From an uncultured Paracoccaceae bacterium (GTDB taxonomy: Bacteria > Pseudomonadota > Alphaproteobacteria > Rhodobacterales > Rhodobacteraceae), in NCBI GenBank assembly GCA_934500835.1, contig CAKSTR010000008.1:124001-188000 (forward strand): a DNA stretch of 64,000 bases, written 5' to 3'. The position numbers and the translations under genes were made by a program. Positions 7,473-16,041 of the stretch are shown here, one piece after another. Each line of letters starts with the position of its first letter. Position 1 is the first letter of the stretch. Under the pieces are notes generated by a model. The model did not search any database and had not been told where the DNA came from. It worked only from the letters and a program-made list of their open reading frames with translations.

Positions 7473-9151
7473 CCGCCAAGCCTTCCTCCGACCCCGCGCC
7501 CGACCGCAAGGGCCTGTTCGACGCCAACCGGCTGTTCGTGGCCGCCTGTGTGGGCATCCCGGCGCTGGGGCTGTTGCTGTTCTTCGTGCAACCCGTGGCC
7601 ATCGTCTTCCTGCGCTCGATCACCGAACCCGACGGCAGCTACGGTCTTGGCAACTATCACCGGATCCTGGACGGCGCGCGCTTCTGGCGCGTGACCGGGC
7701 AGTCGCTGGCGATGACGCTGATCACCACGGCCATCTCGGTCGGCGCGGGATTCCTGATCGCGCTGGCGCTTTACCGAGGGCATTTTCGCGGCAAGTGGTT
7801 CGTGCGGGGCGCGATCCTGTTGCCGCTGCTTGCGCCATCGCTGATGCAGTCACTGGGGCTGATCTTCCTTTTGGGCCGCAACGGCATCGTCAGCCGCATC
7901 CTGGGAACCGAGATCGAGATTTACGGTCTCTGGGGGCTGGTGATCGCCAACACCCTTTACGCGCTGCCGCAGGCGGTGATGATCATCGGCGCGGCGCTGG
8001 TCCTGCTGGACGCCCGCGTCTACGAGGCGGCCGACGTGATGGGCGCGCGGCCCTTCCGGCAGTTCCGCGACCTGACGCTGCCCGCGGCGAAATACGGCAT
8101 CCTGAGCGCGATCTTCGTGGTCTTCACCATCACGATCACCGATTTCGGCAATGCCGCGGTGATCGGCGGCAACTACACCGTGCTGGCGACCGAGATCTAT
8201 CGCCAGGTGGTCGGGCGACAGAACTTCAACCTCGGCGCCGTCGTCGGCATCATGCTGCTTTTGCCCACCGTGCTGGCCTATTTCATCGAGCGGCAGGCGT
8301 CGAGGAAGTCGCGCGGGCAGAAGGCTGCAGGCATCCTGCCCTATGTGCCGAAATATTCGGCCCTGCGTGACATCCCTCTGGCCGTCTTCAGCTTCGCCGT
8401 CTCGGGCTTCGTCGTCCTTGTCATGGCGGTGGTGGTCTATGCCAGCTTCGTCACCCTCTGGCCCTATGACCTGAGCCTGTCGCTGAAGAACTATGCGATC
8501 GACATCGCCGGAGGCTACGACTCGCTGTGGATCACCATCTGGATCTCGCTCTGGGCGGCGGCGGTGGGGACGGTCTTCGTCTTTGCCCTCGGGGTAGGGT
8601 TGCGCCATGCCCCGGCCTGGATCGCGCAGCCGTTGCAGGTTCTGGCGGCAATGCCGGCGGCGGTGCCGGGGCTGGTGTTGGGCCTGGCCTATATCATGGC
8701 GTTCAACTCGCCCTCGAACCCGTTCAATTTCCTTTATGGAACGGCGACGCTGATCATCGCCGTCAACTTCTACCACTATCATACCCAGGCCTTTCTGACC
8801 CTTCAGACCGGGTTTCGCCAGTTTCCCGAAACGCTGGAGGAAGCGGGCGCTTCGCTTGGAGCGAACCTTGGCCGGCTGTCGCGCGATGTCGTCCTGCCGT
8901 TCATGGCGCCGATGCTGGTTTCGGTGCTGCTGTTCCTGTTCATGCGCTCGATGGTGACCATATCGGCCGTGGTGTTCCTGTCGACGCCAAGCGTTTCGGT
9001 CGCCTCGTTCCAGATCCTGCGGCTTGAGGATTCGGGCCGCACCTCGCAGGCGGCCGCCTTCTCCACCGCGCTGATGGGCGTGGTGATCCTGGCATTGATC
9101 CTGTTGTCCCTGCTCAACCGCGCTATCGCCAGACGGCAGCGCGCGCGGTAG
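7469..9151 (+). CDS. ABC transporter permease, fused double-domain type (AfuB/PhnU-like)
   Basis: Inner-membrane permease of 560 aa. Two binding-protein-dependent transport domains are fused in one chain, each with about six membrane segments: roughly residues 20-290 and 310-555. EAA-loop motifs are visible in both halves (EAADVMGARPFRQFRDLTLP; EEAGASLGANLGRLSRDVVLP). This fused layout is usual in the FbpB/AfuB/PhnU2 group. The ATG at 7469 overlaps the TGA of the ATPase gene. The operon ends here. Substrate remains open between sugar phosphate, 2-aminoethylphosphonate and iron; no phosphonate-degrading genes (phnW, phnX, phnA) are visible nearby, which argues mildly against a phosphonate. Confidence 0.92.
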   Translation: MTAKPSSDPAPDRKGLFDANRLFVAACVGIPALGLLLFFVQPVAIVFLRSITEPDGSYGLGNYHRILDGARFWRVTGQSLAMTLITTAISVGAGFLIALALYRGHFRGKWFVRGAILLPLLAPSLMQSLGLIFLLGRNGIVSRILGTEIEIYGLWGLVIANTLYALPQAVMIIGAALVLLDARVYEAADVMGARPFRQFRDLTLPAAKYGILSAIFVVFTITITDFGNAAVIGGNYTVLATEIYRQVVGRQNFNLGAVVGIMLLLPTVLAYFIERQASRKSRGQKAAGILPYVPKYSALRDIPLAVFSFAVSGFVVLVMAVVVYASFVTLWPYDLSLSLKNYAIDIAGGYDSLWITIWISLWAAAVGTVFVFALGVGLRHAPAWIAQPLQVLAAMPAAVPGLVLGLAYIMAFNSPSNPFNFLYGTATLIIAVNFYHYHTQAFLTLQTGFRQFPETLEEAGASLGANLGRLSRDVVLPFMAPMLVSVLLFLFMRSMVTISAVVFLSTPSVSVASFQILRLEDSGRTSQAAAFSTALMGVVILALILLSLLNRAIARRQRAR

Positions 9152-9571
9152 ATGAGGGGATGCCGCTCCGCCGCGCGCGGTGGTGGGCATCGAGCCCGCC
9201 GCCCCCTGCCAAGGCGACGGGGTTTTTCATTGGAGGGGCGGCGCGCTGTTCAGCATGCTGAGGGGGTCCTCAGCAAGACGCCGCACGCGCCACCCGGACC
9301 TCCGGCCCGAGATCTGTTCGCTGGCCAACATCCGCGTGCTGCGCTGTTCCAACGCCCCTGTGCCGGTGGGGCGTTGGAGTGATTGTGCAACGGTTCGGGC
9401 GACATCTGGAGCTTTGAACCCGAAGCGATGCTGTCAAAATGGGTGAGAATGCGCGCGCAGAAACGCCCGACCCGTTCGTTCGGGTGTCTGGTCTTCCAGG
9501 CTATCGTCAACCCTGTTCTGGCAGCAAACAAGGGGAAGGTGTGCGCGGAAAAAACTTGCGGGATGGAAAAA
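9152..9571. other. 420-bp stretch without a recognisable gene; contains perfect hairpin 9349-9377
   Basis: No open reading frame here has a recognisable product or convincing ribosome site. A perfect 10-bp stem (arms CCAACGCCCC and GGGGCGTTGG, 9-nt loop) sits at 9349-9377, without a T-tract on either strand. A weak C-/G-rich hairpin followed by five Ts near 9200-9227 may terminate the permease operon. The 9380-9570 part is less GC-rich than its surroundings. It could hold an untranslated RNA; nothing proves it. Confidence 0.4.
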
Positions 9572-9672
9572 GGTGAGAGGCTGGACAACGACCCAAACGG
9601 ATCTCGTTACGGCTGCTTCCTTCCGGACCTGACCGGGTTGGCGAGGCGCTCACCCGCGCCAACCTCTCGGGG
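9572..9672 (-). ncRNA. ffs: Signal recognition particle RNA (4.5S type, small bacterial SRP RNA)
   Basis: Read on the minus strand, the segment contains the SRP RNA core: GGTCAGGTCCGGAAGGAAGC followed by AGCCGTAACGAG, i.e. the GGAA tetraloop and the two conserved internal loops that bind Ffh. The ends pair: GAGAGGTTGG near the 5' end with CCAGCCTCTC near the 3' end, closing a long hairpin of about 100 nt. A run of five Ts (minus strand, 9571-9567) directly follows the stem and should be the terminator. The RNA scaffolds Ffh-FtsY for cotranslational membrane targeting. Ends are estimated to within a few bases. Confidence 0.93.
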
Positions 9673-9719
9673 CCGCATATAGGCGGCGCAGGGCGGATTC
9701 GCAAGCCCGCAGTCCCGCC

Positions 9720-9802
9720 CCGATTTTCGCCGGAAAGCGAAGCTCCCGGCGCCCGCCATTGCACGGCATCCTGCGCGCTGCCGATTTTCGCCGGACATCG
9801 GG
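9720..9802. repeat. Two copies of a GATTTTCGCCGG motif (dispersed palindrome family)
   Basis: CCGATTTTCGCCGG occurs at 9720-9733 and again at 9781-9794; the second is followed by ACATCGGGG and so forms an imperfect dyad (CCGAT...ATCGG). Both lie between ffs and the HAD gene. They resemble the better palindromes at 25118, 50042, 52990 and 57680. Confidence 0.55.
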
Positions 9803-9806
9803 GCTG

Positions 9807-10433
9807 TCAGATCAACCCGGCCATACGGGCGCCCGTCAGCAGGTCCGGCGCGAGGTGATGCGCCCAGCGACCCTGCGAAGGGGCGATGTCGGGCACCTGC
9901 ACCACGGTGCAGCCCGCCCGCCAGGCGGCTTCGGCCCCGGTCTCGCTGTCCTCGAACACAAGGCAGCGCCCCGGCGCCACGCCCAGAAGCTGCGCGGCCA
10001 GGAGATAGGGCGCGGGCGCGGGTTTGGGGGCATCGACGTCGTTCAGGGTCACGACATGGGCGAAGGCGCCGGCGATGCCTGCGATGCCCAGCTTGCGATG
10101 CGCGCCCTCGCGTCTGGTCGAGGTGACCAGAACCCGCGGCAGCGCCGGGTTGGCAAGGATTTCGGCTGCCCCCGGCTTCAGCGGCAGGCCGCGTTCCACC
10201 CCGGCCTCGAAACCCGCGCGCCAGTCCAGCCCGATCGCGTCAAGATCGGCCTCGGGCAGCGCCGCCCGGATGATGGCCGAACTGGTCGGTTCGTCCTTGC
10301 CGATCAGCGCATGCATGAAGGCCTCGTCCACGGGGTGGCCATGGGCGGCGAAGGCGGCGATGCCGGTCGCGGCGGCGATGGATTCGGTATCGATCAGCGT
10401 GCCGTCGAGGTCGAAGAAAAGCGCGTCATACAT
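9807..10433 (-). CDS. HAD-superfamily hydrolase, subfamily IA (beta-phosphoglucomutase/phosphatase-like)
   Basis: A 208-aa HAD phosphatase, the usual length for the beta-PGM/Gph/YieH group. Motif I is DLDGT (Asp8 nucleophile, Asp10 acid/base), motif II the Thr/Ser of LVTST (about 102-106), motif III the Lys of APKPAP (about 134-139) and motif IV EDSETG (about 161-166). An all-alpha cap lies between residues 15 and 85. The substrate is likely a small phosphate ester (sugar phosphate or phosphoglycolate) but cannot be told from sequence. ATG at 10433 with a weak ribosome site. It follows the CpdB-like gene on the same strand after 84 bp and may be cotranscribed with it. Confidence 0.9.
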   Translation of the reverse strand: MYDALFFDLDGTLIDTESIAAATGIAAFAAHGHPVDEAFMHALIGKDEPTSSAIIRAALPEADLDAIGLDWRAGFEAGVERGLPLKPGAAEILANPALPRVLVTSTRREGAHRKLGIAGIAGAFAHVVTLNDVDAPKPAPAPYLLAAQLLGVAPGRCLVFEDSETGAEAAWRAGCTVVQVPDIAPSQGRWAHHLAPDLLTGARMAGLI

Positions 10434-10517
10434 CAGGGCATCCGGGAAGGCAGGGCGGGGTCGGCCCTTCCTGCCACGCGGGGCCGACGGACGAAAGCCC
10501 TTGCGGCCCGGGCTGGC

Positions 10518-12503
10518 CTAAAGGTGAAGGCGGACCAGATGAAAGCCGTCTTCGGTCAGTCCCGCCGGGTCCGGCCGAAGGGATTCGGCTTCGGCCCGGT
10601 GCGCCATCGCCTCTGGCCCGACCTGAACCAGCACCGAGGTGCCGGGCAGCGGGCTGAGCCACCAGCGGTCGGGAATGGCCAGCGTCGGCGGGCGGATCAG
10701 GCCGATGCGGCGGATGAAGTCGCACAGCACATCGGTGCAAAGCTCGCGCCGCTCCAGCACCGTCTGGCCGGGCAGGGGGGGCTGGTCGCCAAGTGCCCCG
10801 CTGGCGCGGAAATTGTTGGTGATCAGGACGAAGCGATCCGCGGCCTGCACCGGCACTCCGCCCCGCGTCAGGTTCCGCACCCGCCGCGCCTCGGGGCGGA
10901 TCAGATGGCCGCGCAGGTCATAGCGGGCCGGGCGGGCCGGATCGATCTCGTAGCTGAGGCCGACAAGCGTGGTGAAGGCATGGCTGGGGAAGGACGCGTC
11001 GATCAGCATCTGGTCCTGCTCGCCGGGCAGAATCCGGTGGTAGATCGCCGCCGACCGTTCAAGAATCTCGGCCAGCGCGGCGCCGGTGGTCAGATAGCCC
11101 AGAACAAGGTTCGGGAAGGGGTAGAGGTCAAAGACATGGCGCACCGACAGTGGACCGGGCGCGATGGAGGTGTAGTTGCGGGGGCCGCCCCGGCCGCCGG
11201 TGCGGAAGGGCGTGGCGGTGGCGACCACGGGCAGCCCCTCATACGGGGTGCCGGCAAGGGCGCGGCGGGCATGGTCGATCTTCGCCAACCCCAGAAGCTG
11301 CAATGCCGCGGTGTCCACCACATGCGCGAAACTGGTCGACAGCGGAACCTGCGTGCGGCCCAACTCGCGCCGCGTCCAGGCCAGCGCCGCGCGGTGATCG
11401 TCGCCCACGACGCGGCGCAGCGCATTCGCATTGCTGCGGATCACCGCCGGGGCAAGGCCGGCGGCCATTTCGGAGACGCTTTCGGCCCGGACCTCGGCCC
11501 CTGTCACTTTCCAGCCATCGCAGCATCTGGTCAGGCGCAGGTCCATCACCCCGAGATGAGACCCTGAATGCCCCGGCTGCACCACCGGTTTGCCGGCGAC
11601 AAGGCCGGCGACGGGATCGACCCTTGCGTCGGGATGGCGGCCGCGGTCGGGAAAGACGACATGGCTGTGGCCAAGAACCAGCGCGTCGATCCTGGGCACT
11701 TCGGCCAGATCGGCGCCAAGACCCTCGCGCCCGCTGCCGGCGCGCTCCGCGATGCCGGTATGGGCAAGACAGATCACCAGATCCGCCCCGGCCCGGCGCA
11801 GTCGGGGCACCCAGTGCCGCGCCGTCTCGACCATGGGGCGGGCGTCCAGGCGACCGTGCAGCACGGCCTGATCCCATTGCAGGATCTCGGGCGGGGTCAG
11901 ACCAAGAATGCCGATGCGCAAAAGCTGCGGCCGGCCGAGGCTGTCGGTCAGCACCCGGTCAAGGATCACGTAGGGCGGAACAAGGGGCGTGGCACCCCCC
12001 GGCCCGCGCAGCAGCACATTGGCCGATACGACGGGGAACCGCGCCTGCGCGAGCGCGCGTTGCAGCACCTCCAGCCCATAGTTGAACTCGTGGTTGCCCA
12101 GCGTGGCGGCATCATAGCCAAGGACGTTCATGGCCCCGATCACCGGATGGGCGCGGCGCCGCCGGCTTTGCGCGGCCAGATCGGCAAGGGCCGTGCCCTG
12201 AAGGAAATCGCCATTGTCGAGCAACAGCGCAGAGGGAACTTCTGCCCGCGCCGCGGCGATCAGGCTGGCCATCTGCGCCAACCCCAGCCCGTTCATCGGG
12301 CGGTTGGTCGCATAGTCGTAGGACATCACATTGGCATGAAGGTCGGTGGTGGCCAGAATGCGCAGCAGCACCTCGGCCTGCGCCATCGCACAGGGACCGG
12401 CTCTTGTGCCGCGGACCTTGCCGGTTGCGCGGATCGTCCCCGGCGTGGCCGGTCTCTGCCCCACGATCGTTGGCACAGCCACCATGCGACCTGCGGGTCT
12501 CAT
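10518..12503 (-). CDS. CpdB-like 2',3'-cyclic-nucleotide 2'-phosphodiesterase/3'-nucleotidase
   Basis: Metallophosphoesterase plus 5'-nucleotidase C-terminal domain, 661 aa, close to CpdB. Metal-binding blocks are TTDLHAN, LDNGDFLQG, GNHEFNYG, LAHTG and GHSHVVFP; the C-terminal nucleotide-binding domain includes ITNNFRASG. The family hydrolyses 2',3'-cyclic nucleotides and 3'-nucleotides, normally in the periplasm. The frame is open to 12953; the ATG at 12503 has GGAGG five bases upstream and is preferred, with 12485 and 12386 as alternatives. None of these starts gives a clear signal peptide, which is odd for a periplasmic enzyme. Divergent from nudC. Assignment of the family is firm; location is uncertain. 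Confidence 0.9.
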   Translation of the reverse strand: MRPAGRMVAVPTIVGQRPATPGTIRATGKVRGTRAGPCAMAQAEVLLRILATTDLHANVMSYDYATNRPMNGLGLAQMASLIAAARAEVPSALLLDNGDFLQGTALADLAAQSRRRRAHPVIGAMNVLGYDAATLGNHEFNYGLEVLQRALAQARFPVVSANVLLRGPGGATPLVPPYVILDRVLTDSLGRPQLLRIGILGLTPPEILQWDQAVLHGRLDARPMVETARHWVPRLRRAGADLVICLAHTGIAERAGSGREGLGADLAEVPRIDALVLGHSHVVFPDRGRHPDARVDPVAGLVAGKPVVQPGHSGSHLGVMDLRLTRCCDGWKVTGAEVRAESVSEMAAGLAPAVIRSNANALRRVVGDDHRAALAWTRRELGRTQVPLSTSFAHVVDTAALQLLGLAKIDHARRALAGTPYEGLPVVATATPFRTGGRGGPRNYTSIAPGPLSVRHVFDLYPFPNLVLGYLTTGAALAEILERSAAIYHRILPGEQDQMLIDASFPSHAFTTLVGLSYEIDPARPARYDLRGHLIRPEARRVRNLTRGGVPVQAADRFVLITNNFRASGALGDQPPLPGQTVLERRELCTDVLCDFIRRIGLIRPPTLAIPDRWWLSPLPGTSVLVQVGPEAMAHRAEAESLRPDPAGLTEDGFHLVRLHL

Positions 12504-12820
12504 TCCGGCCTCCGGACAACGCGTGAGATGTCGATGGTTTGCGGCAGCACGAGCGATGTGACCCGAATGAAAGGCCCGGTCTCGAATCGTCACATGGAAA
12601 GCGGATGTGGAACAAGCAGAGTTTGATGACAGTGAAATTTTTTTAACTACGGCTTGCTTTGCGGGCGCAGCAGAGCGGTCGCCTGCAGGCCTGCGCCGCT
12701 GTTTGTGCGGCGGGATTTGCCCCCTGTCGCGCAACATGCGATGACTGCCGCGGCACCCCGCCTGTGGCAGCAAAGCCACGCCCCGCAGGGTCGGGCAAGG
12801 CGGATCTGGGAGAGCGACGG
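12504..12820. other. 317-bp divergent intergenic region between cpdB-like gene and nudC
   Basis: Holds an inverted repeat ATGTGAC (12556-12562) / GTCACAT (12589-12595) close to the cpdB-like start, and an AT-rich block with eight consecutive Ts near 12637-12644. These may be parts of the two divergent promoters. No gene recognised. Confidence 0.35.
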
Positions 12821-13777
12821 ATGCGGCAGGCGGAACAGGTGACATTCGGCGGCTCGGCCCTGGATCGGCAGCAGGCGCTGCGCGGCGATCCGCAGGCGCT
12901 TGCGGCTGCGCTGGCTGCGGGGGTCGTCCTGCCGTTCTGGCGCGGCCGGCCATTGGTGACCGGCGAGGGCGAGGCCACGGCGCCGGTCTGGCTGCCGTCG
13001 CGCCACAAGCTTGTCGCCCATGCGCCAGAGCCGGTCCTGCTGGGGCAGGACGAAGGGGTGCCTCATTTCGCCGTGGACGTGACGGCCTCGCTGACCGGGT
13101 TGCGGCCGCCCGTCTCGGGCCCGTTCGAGACCGACCGCCAGCCGCATCCCGATCTGCCGCCAGAGCAGGGGTTTGCCGACCTGCGCAGCGTGATGGCCGG
13201 GCTGTCGCCGCGGCAGGCCGAGCTGGCGATCATGGGCAAGGCGCTGATCGAATGGCACCGCACCCATGGCTTCTGCGCCGCCTGCGGCGCGGGCAGCAAG
13301 ATGGCGCAAGGCGGGTGGCAGCGGACCTGTCCCGCCTGCGCCGCCACCCATTTTCCGCGCACCGATCCCGTGGTGATCGTGCTTGTCACCCTTGGCAACC
13401 GCGTTCTGCTGGGCCGCAGCCCCGGCTGGCCCGAGGGGATGTATTCATTGCTGGCCGGCTTCGTCGAGCCGGGCGAGACGATCGAGGCCGCCTGCCGCCG
13501 CGAGGTGGCCGAAGAGACCGGGGTTCCCCTGGGCGAGGTCGCCTATCTCTCCAGCCAGCCCTGGCCCTTTCCTGCCAGCCTGATGATCGGCTGCCGGGCC
13601 GAGGCGCTGGACGACCGGATCACCCTTGACCCGGTGGAGCTGGAGGATGCCCTCTGGCTGACACGGGAAGAGGTGGCGCAGGCCTTCGCCGGCGCACATC
13701 CGGCTGTCCGCCCGTCGCGCCGGGGCAGCATTGCTCAATTTATCCTGAACGCATGGCTTGCTGATCGGCTTGATTGA
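12821..13777 (+). CDS. nudC: NAD(+)/NADH pyrophosphatase (Nudix hydrolase, NudC)
   Basis: Hydrolyses NADH and NAD caps on RNA to NMN(H) and AMP/5'-monophosphate RNA, in the cytoplasm. The 318-aa chain has an N-terminal NUDIX-like domain, a zinc ribbon (Cys152, Cys155, Cys170, Cys173) and a Nudix box at residues 213-235 beginning GFVEPGET and containing REVAEETG. The SQPWPFPAS motif at 245-253 is the hallmark that separates NudC from other Nudix enzymes. The ATG at 12821 has GGGAGAG upstream. The frame is open for a further 54 codons upstream without a good start. Confidence 0.96.
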   Translation: MRQAEQVTFGGSALDRQQALRGDPQALAAALAAGVVLPFWRGRPLVTGEGEATAPVWLPSRHKLVAHAPEPVLLGQDEGVPHFAVDVTASLTGLRPPVSGPFETDRQPHPDLPPEQGFADLRSVMAGLSPRQAELAIMGKALIEWHRTHGFCAACGAGSKMAQGGWQRTCPACAATHFPRTDPVVIVLVTLGNRVLLGRSPGWPEGMYSLLAGFVEPGETIEAACRREVAEETGVPLGEVAYLSSQPWPFPASLMIGCRAEALDDRITLDPVELEDALWLTREEVAQAFAGAHPAVRPSRRGSIAQFILNAWLADRLD

Positions 13778-13865
13778 GACGAAACTAGACTGACGCGCGA
13801 AAGACGGACAGCAATTCGCGCATTGCGTGCATGACAGGGCAGGGGCAAGGGAGCAGGCCGGAACG

Positions 13866-14339
13866 ATGAAGCTGACGACGCGACAGGACATCGAGGCGCC
13901 TCTGGATTTCGTCCATGCAAAGCTGACCGATTTCGATCAGTTCGAGCGGATGGCCATGCGCCGGGGGGCTGAAGTCGAACGCACCGACCGCATGCGGACG
14001 ACGGGGCCGGGTATGGCCTGGAAGGTGCGCTTCGCCTATCGCCGGCGCCAGCGCGCCGTGCAGGTCCGGCTGACGGACCTGGAGCCGGGCGCCCATGTCG
14101 CCTGGGCCTTCGACAGCGCCACGGTCGACGGAACGGCCCGGGTCGAACTGGTCGCCCTTTCGCCGCGCCGGACCCGGATGACGATCCAGACCGAAGTGCG
14201 GCCAAGGACGCTTGCCGCCAGGTTGATGGTGCAGTCGATGCGGCTGGCCAAGGGGCGGGTGCAGAAGAAGCTGGATACCGCCAGCGGCCAGCTTGCCAAC
14301 ATGATCGAGGATCAGTTCCGCGCCCCCGTTGCCCGCTAG
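13866..14339 (+). CDS. SRPBCC family protein (polyketide cyclase/START-like)
   Basis: A 157-aa protein of the SRPBCC/START-like fold: it begins with MKLTTRQDIEAPLDFVHAKL, the typical first strand plus helix, and ends in a long C-terminal helix (LMVQSMRLAKGRVQKKLDTA). Such proteins bind hydrophobic ligands; no catalytic residues can be named. An upstream in-frame start at 13827 is possible but the ATG at 13866 begins the fold. It follows nudC by 88 bp and converges on pheA. The function is unknown. Confidence 0.85.
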   Translation: MKLTTRQDIEAPLDFVHAKLTDFDQFERMAMRRGAEVERTDRMRTTGPGMAWKVRFAYRRRQRAVQVRLTDLEPGAHVAWAFDSATVDGTARVELVALSPRRTRMTIQTEVRPRTLAARLMVQSMRLAKGRVQKKLDTASGQLANMIEDQFRAPVAR

Positions 14340-14356
14340 GGCGCGGTCTGCGGACC

Positions 14357-15187
14357 TCAGTCCCGGCGCCGGTCGGCCGGATAGACCCCCAGAATATTCA
14401 CATGGGTGGTGAAGAAGCGCAGCTCCTCCAGCGCGCGGGCCACCGGCGGGTCCTCGGGGTGGCCCTCGATGTCCGAGTAGAACTCGGTCGCGGTGAAGCT
14501 GCCGCCCACCATGTAGCTTTCCAGCTTGGTCATGTTGACGCCATTGGTCGCAAAACCGCCCATCGCCTTGTAAAGTGCCGCCGGAATGTTGCGGACGCGG
14601 AAGGTGAGGGTGGTGATCATCCGATTGGCGCGACGGCTGTGGTCGGCCTCGGGCGACATCACAAGGAACCGCGTGGTGTTGTTCTTGTGGTCCTCGATAT
14701 GACGGGCCAGCACGTCCAGCCCGTAGATTTCGGCCGCAAGCTCGCTGGCAAGGGCCGCGCGCGCGGGATCCGCGGCTTCGGCCACCTCGCGCGCGGCGCG
14801 GGCGTTGTCGCTGCTGACGACGCCCTTGATGCCGCGCTCTTTCAGGAAGGATGCGCATTGCGGCAGGATCACCACATGGCCATGCGCCTCGCGCACCTGA
14901 TCGACCGTGGCGCCCTTCACCCCCAGAAGGTTGACATGCACGCGCACGAAAGCCTCGTCCACGATATGCAGCCCGGCTTTCGGCAGCAGCGAATGCACGT
15001 CCGCCACCCGGCCATAGGTCGAATTCTCGACCGCGAGCATGCCAAGTTCGACCTGGCCCGACCGGGTCATCTCGACGACATCCTCGAAGGTCTGGCAGGG
15101 CACCGGGGTAAAATCGGGGCGGGCCTGCGCGCAGGCCTGATGGGAATAGGCCCCCAACTCTCCCTGAAATGCGATGCGTCCAGCCAT
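14357..15187 (-). CDS. pheA: Prephenate dehydratase
   Basis: Converts prephenate to phenylpyruvate in phenylalanine synthesis; monofunctional form of 276 aa without a chorismate mutase domain. Catalytic domain residues about 1-180 with FQGELGAYSHQA, the substrate-binding AVENSTYGRV block and the essential TRF motif (Thr172-Phe174). The C-terminal ACT domain (about 193-270; KLESYMVGG region) should mediate feedback inhibition by phenylalanine. The ATG at 15187 has AGGAGAG at ideal spacing, preferred over an upstream start at 15226. Divergent from cycM. Confidence 0.96.
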   Translation of the reverse strand: MAGRIAFQGELGAYSHQACAQARPDFTPVPCQTFEDVVEMTRSGQVELGMLAVENSTYGRVADVHSLLPKAGLHIVDEAFVRVHVNLLGVKGATVDQVREAHGHVVILPQCASFLKERGIKGVVSSDNARAAREVAEAADPARAALASELAAEIYGLDVLARHIEDHKNNTTRFLVMSPEADHSRRANRMITTLTFRVRNIPAALYKAMGGFATNGVNMTKLESYMVGGSFTATEFYSDIEGHPEDPPVARALEELRFFTTHVNILGVYPADRRRD

Positions 15188-15309
15188 CTGTGCTCTCCTG
15201 AGGCCACAATCCCCCGAAAGGGGCAATCGGTCGCGCTCCTACACCTTGCGCAGACCCGTGGGAAGCGGGTAGAACCACGCCCAACCGACGACCAAGGGAT
15301 GCGCGCGAC

Positions 15310-15849
15310 ATGTTCGACACGATGACGATGACCAAGGCGGTGGCGGGTGTCTGTGGCGCGCTGCTGGTCTTTCTTCTGGGCAACTGGGCTGCCACTTCGC
15401 TTTATGCGATGGGCGGCGGCGGTCACGGCTCCGGCCATGGCGAAGAAGGCGCCCTGACGCAGGCCTACACGATCGACACCGGTGCTGCGGCCCCGGCAGG
15501 CGAAGCGGCCGCGACCGAGGATGTTCCGGCCATTCTGGCCGCCGGCGATGCCGCCGCGGGCGAGAAGGTCTTCGGCAAGTGCAAGGCCTGCCACAAGCTG
15601 GACGGCTCCAACGGCACCGGCCCGCATCTGGACGGCGTTGTCGACAGGCAGAAAGCGGCGGTCGAAGGCTTCGCCTATTCCGAAGCGATCAAGGCCATGT
15701 CGGCCGACCACTGGACGCCCGAAAACCTGTATCACTTCCTGGCCAGCCCCAAGACCTACATGCCGGGCACCAAGATGGCCTTTGCCGGCCTGCCGAAAGG
15801 CGAGGACCGCGCCAACCTGATCGCCTATCTGGCCACCCAGACCCAGTAA
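15310..15849 (+). CDS. cycM: Membrane-anchored cytochrome c552 (CycM-like)
   Basis: Class I c-type cytochrome of 179 aa tethered by an uncleaved N-terminal membrane helix (about residues 8-30), with a flexible Ala/Glu/Gly-rich linker (about 34-75) and a haem domain from about 77. The haem site is CKACH (Cys91, Cys94, His95); the likely Met ligand is in PGTKMAF. The sequence is strikingly like Paracoccus denitrificans c552, which carries electrons from the bc1 complex to the aa3 oxidase. AAGGGA lies upstream of the ATG. A strong terminator follows. Confidence 0.95.
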   Translation: MFDTMTMTKAVAGVCGALLVFLLGNWAATSLYAMGGGGHGSGHGEEGALTQAYTIDTGAAAPAGEAAATEDVPAILAAGDAAAGEKVFGKCKACHKLDGSNGTGPHLDGVVDRQKAAVEGFAYSEAIKAMSADHWTPENLYHFLASPKTYMPGTKMAFAGLPKGEDRANLIAYLATQTQ

Positions 15850-15875
15850 TCCGCGCCAACATCGGCACGGAACGA

Positions 15876-15902
15876 AAGGCCGCCCCTGCCGGGCGGCCTT
15901 TT
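15876..15902 (+). terminator. Rho-independent terminator after cycM
   Basis: A perfect 10-bp stem (AAGGCCGCCC / GGGCGGCCTT) with loop CTGCC, running into four Ts, 27 bp after the cycM stop. Confidence 0.85.
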
Positions 15903-16041
15903 CGATTCCGCCCGCTGTGTCCGGCCCCTATGCCCCCTCGCGCGGGATCACAGTGTCGCGCGGACGGATTCCGGGCCTTTGCCCTTGGCAAAGCCGGGCT
16001 TAGCATGGTCAATGACGGGATCACGGCGGAAGGGTGAAAGA

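Noticed and set aside
5345..9151. Ferric-iron (FbpABC) transporter
   Set aside because: The fold family fits, but the FbpA iron-binding tyrosine pattern is not evident and the DeoR/phosphatase context points to a phosphorylated substrate; kept only as an alternative.
9250..9682. Two short open frames (about 100 codons) around ffs
   Set aside because: One overlaps the SRP RNA; neither has a ribosome site or recognisable content.
9759..11567. Long plus-strand open frame (about 600 codons) opposite the HAD and CpdB-like genes
   Set aside because: It has no recognisable domains, is rich in His/Gly/Arg/Gln, and mirrors two confident genes; a typical shadow of high-GC coding DNA.
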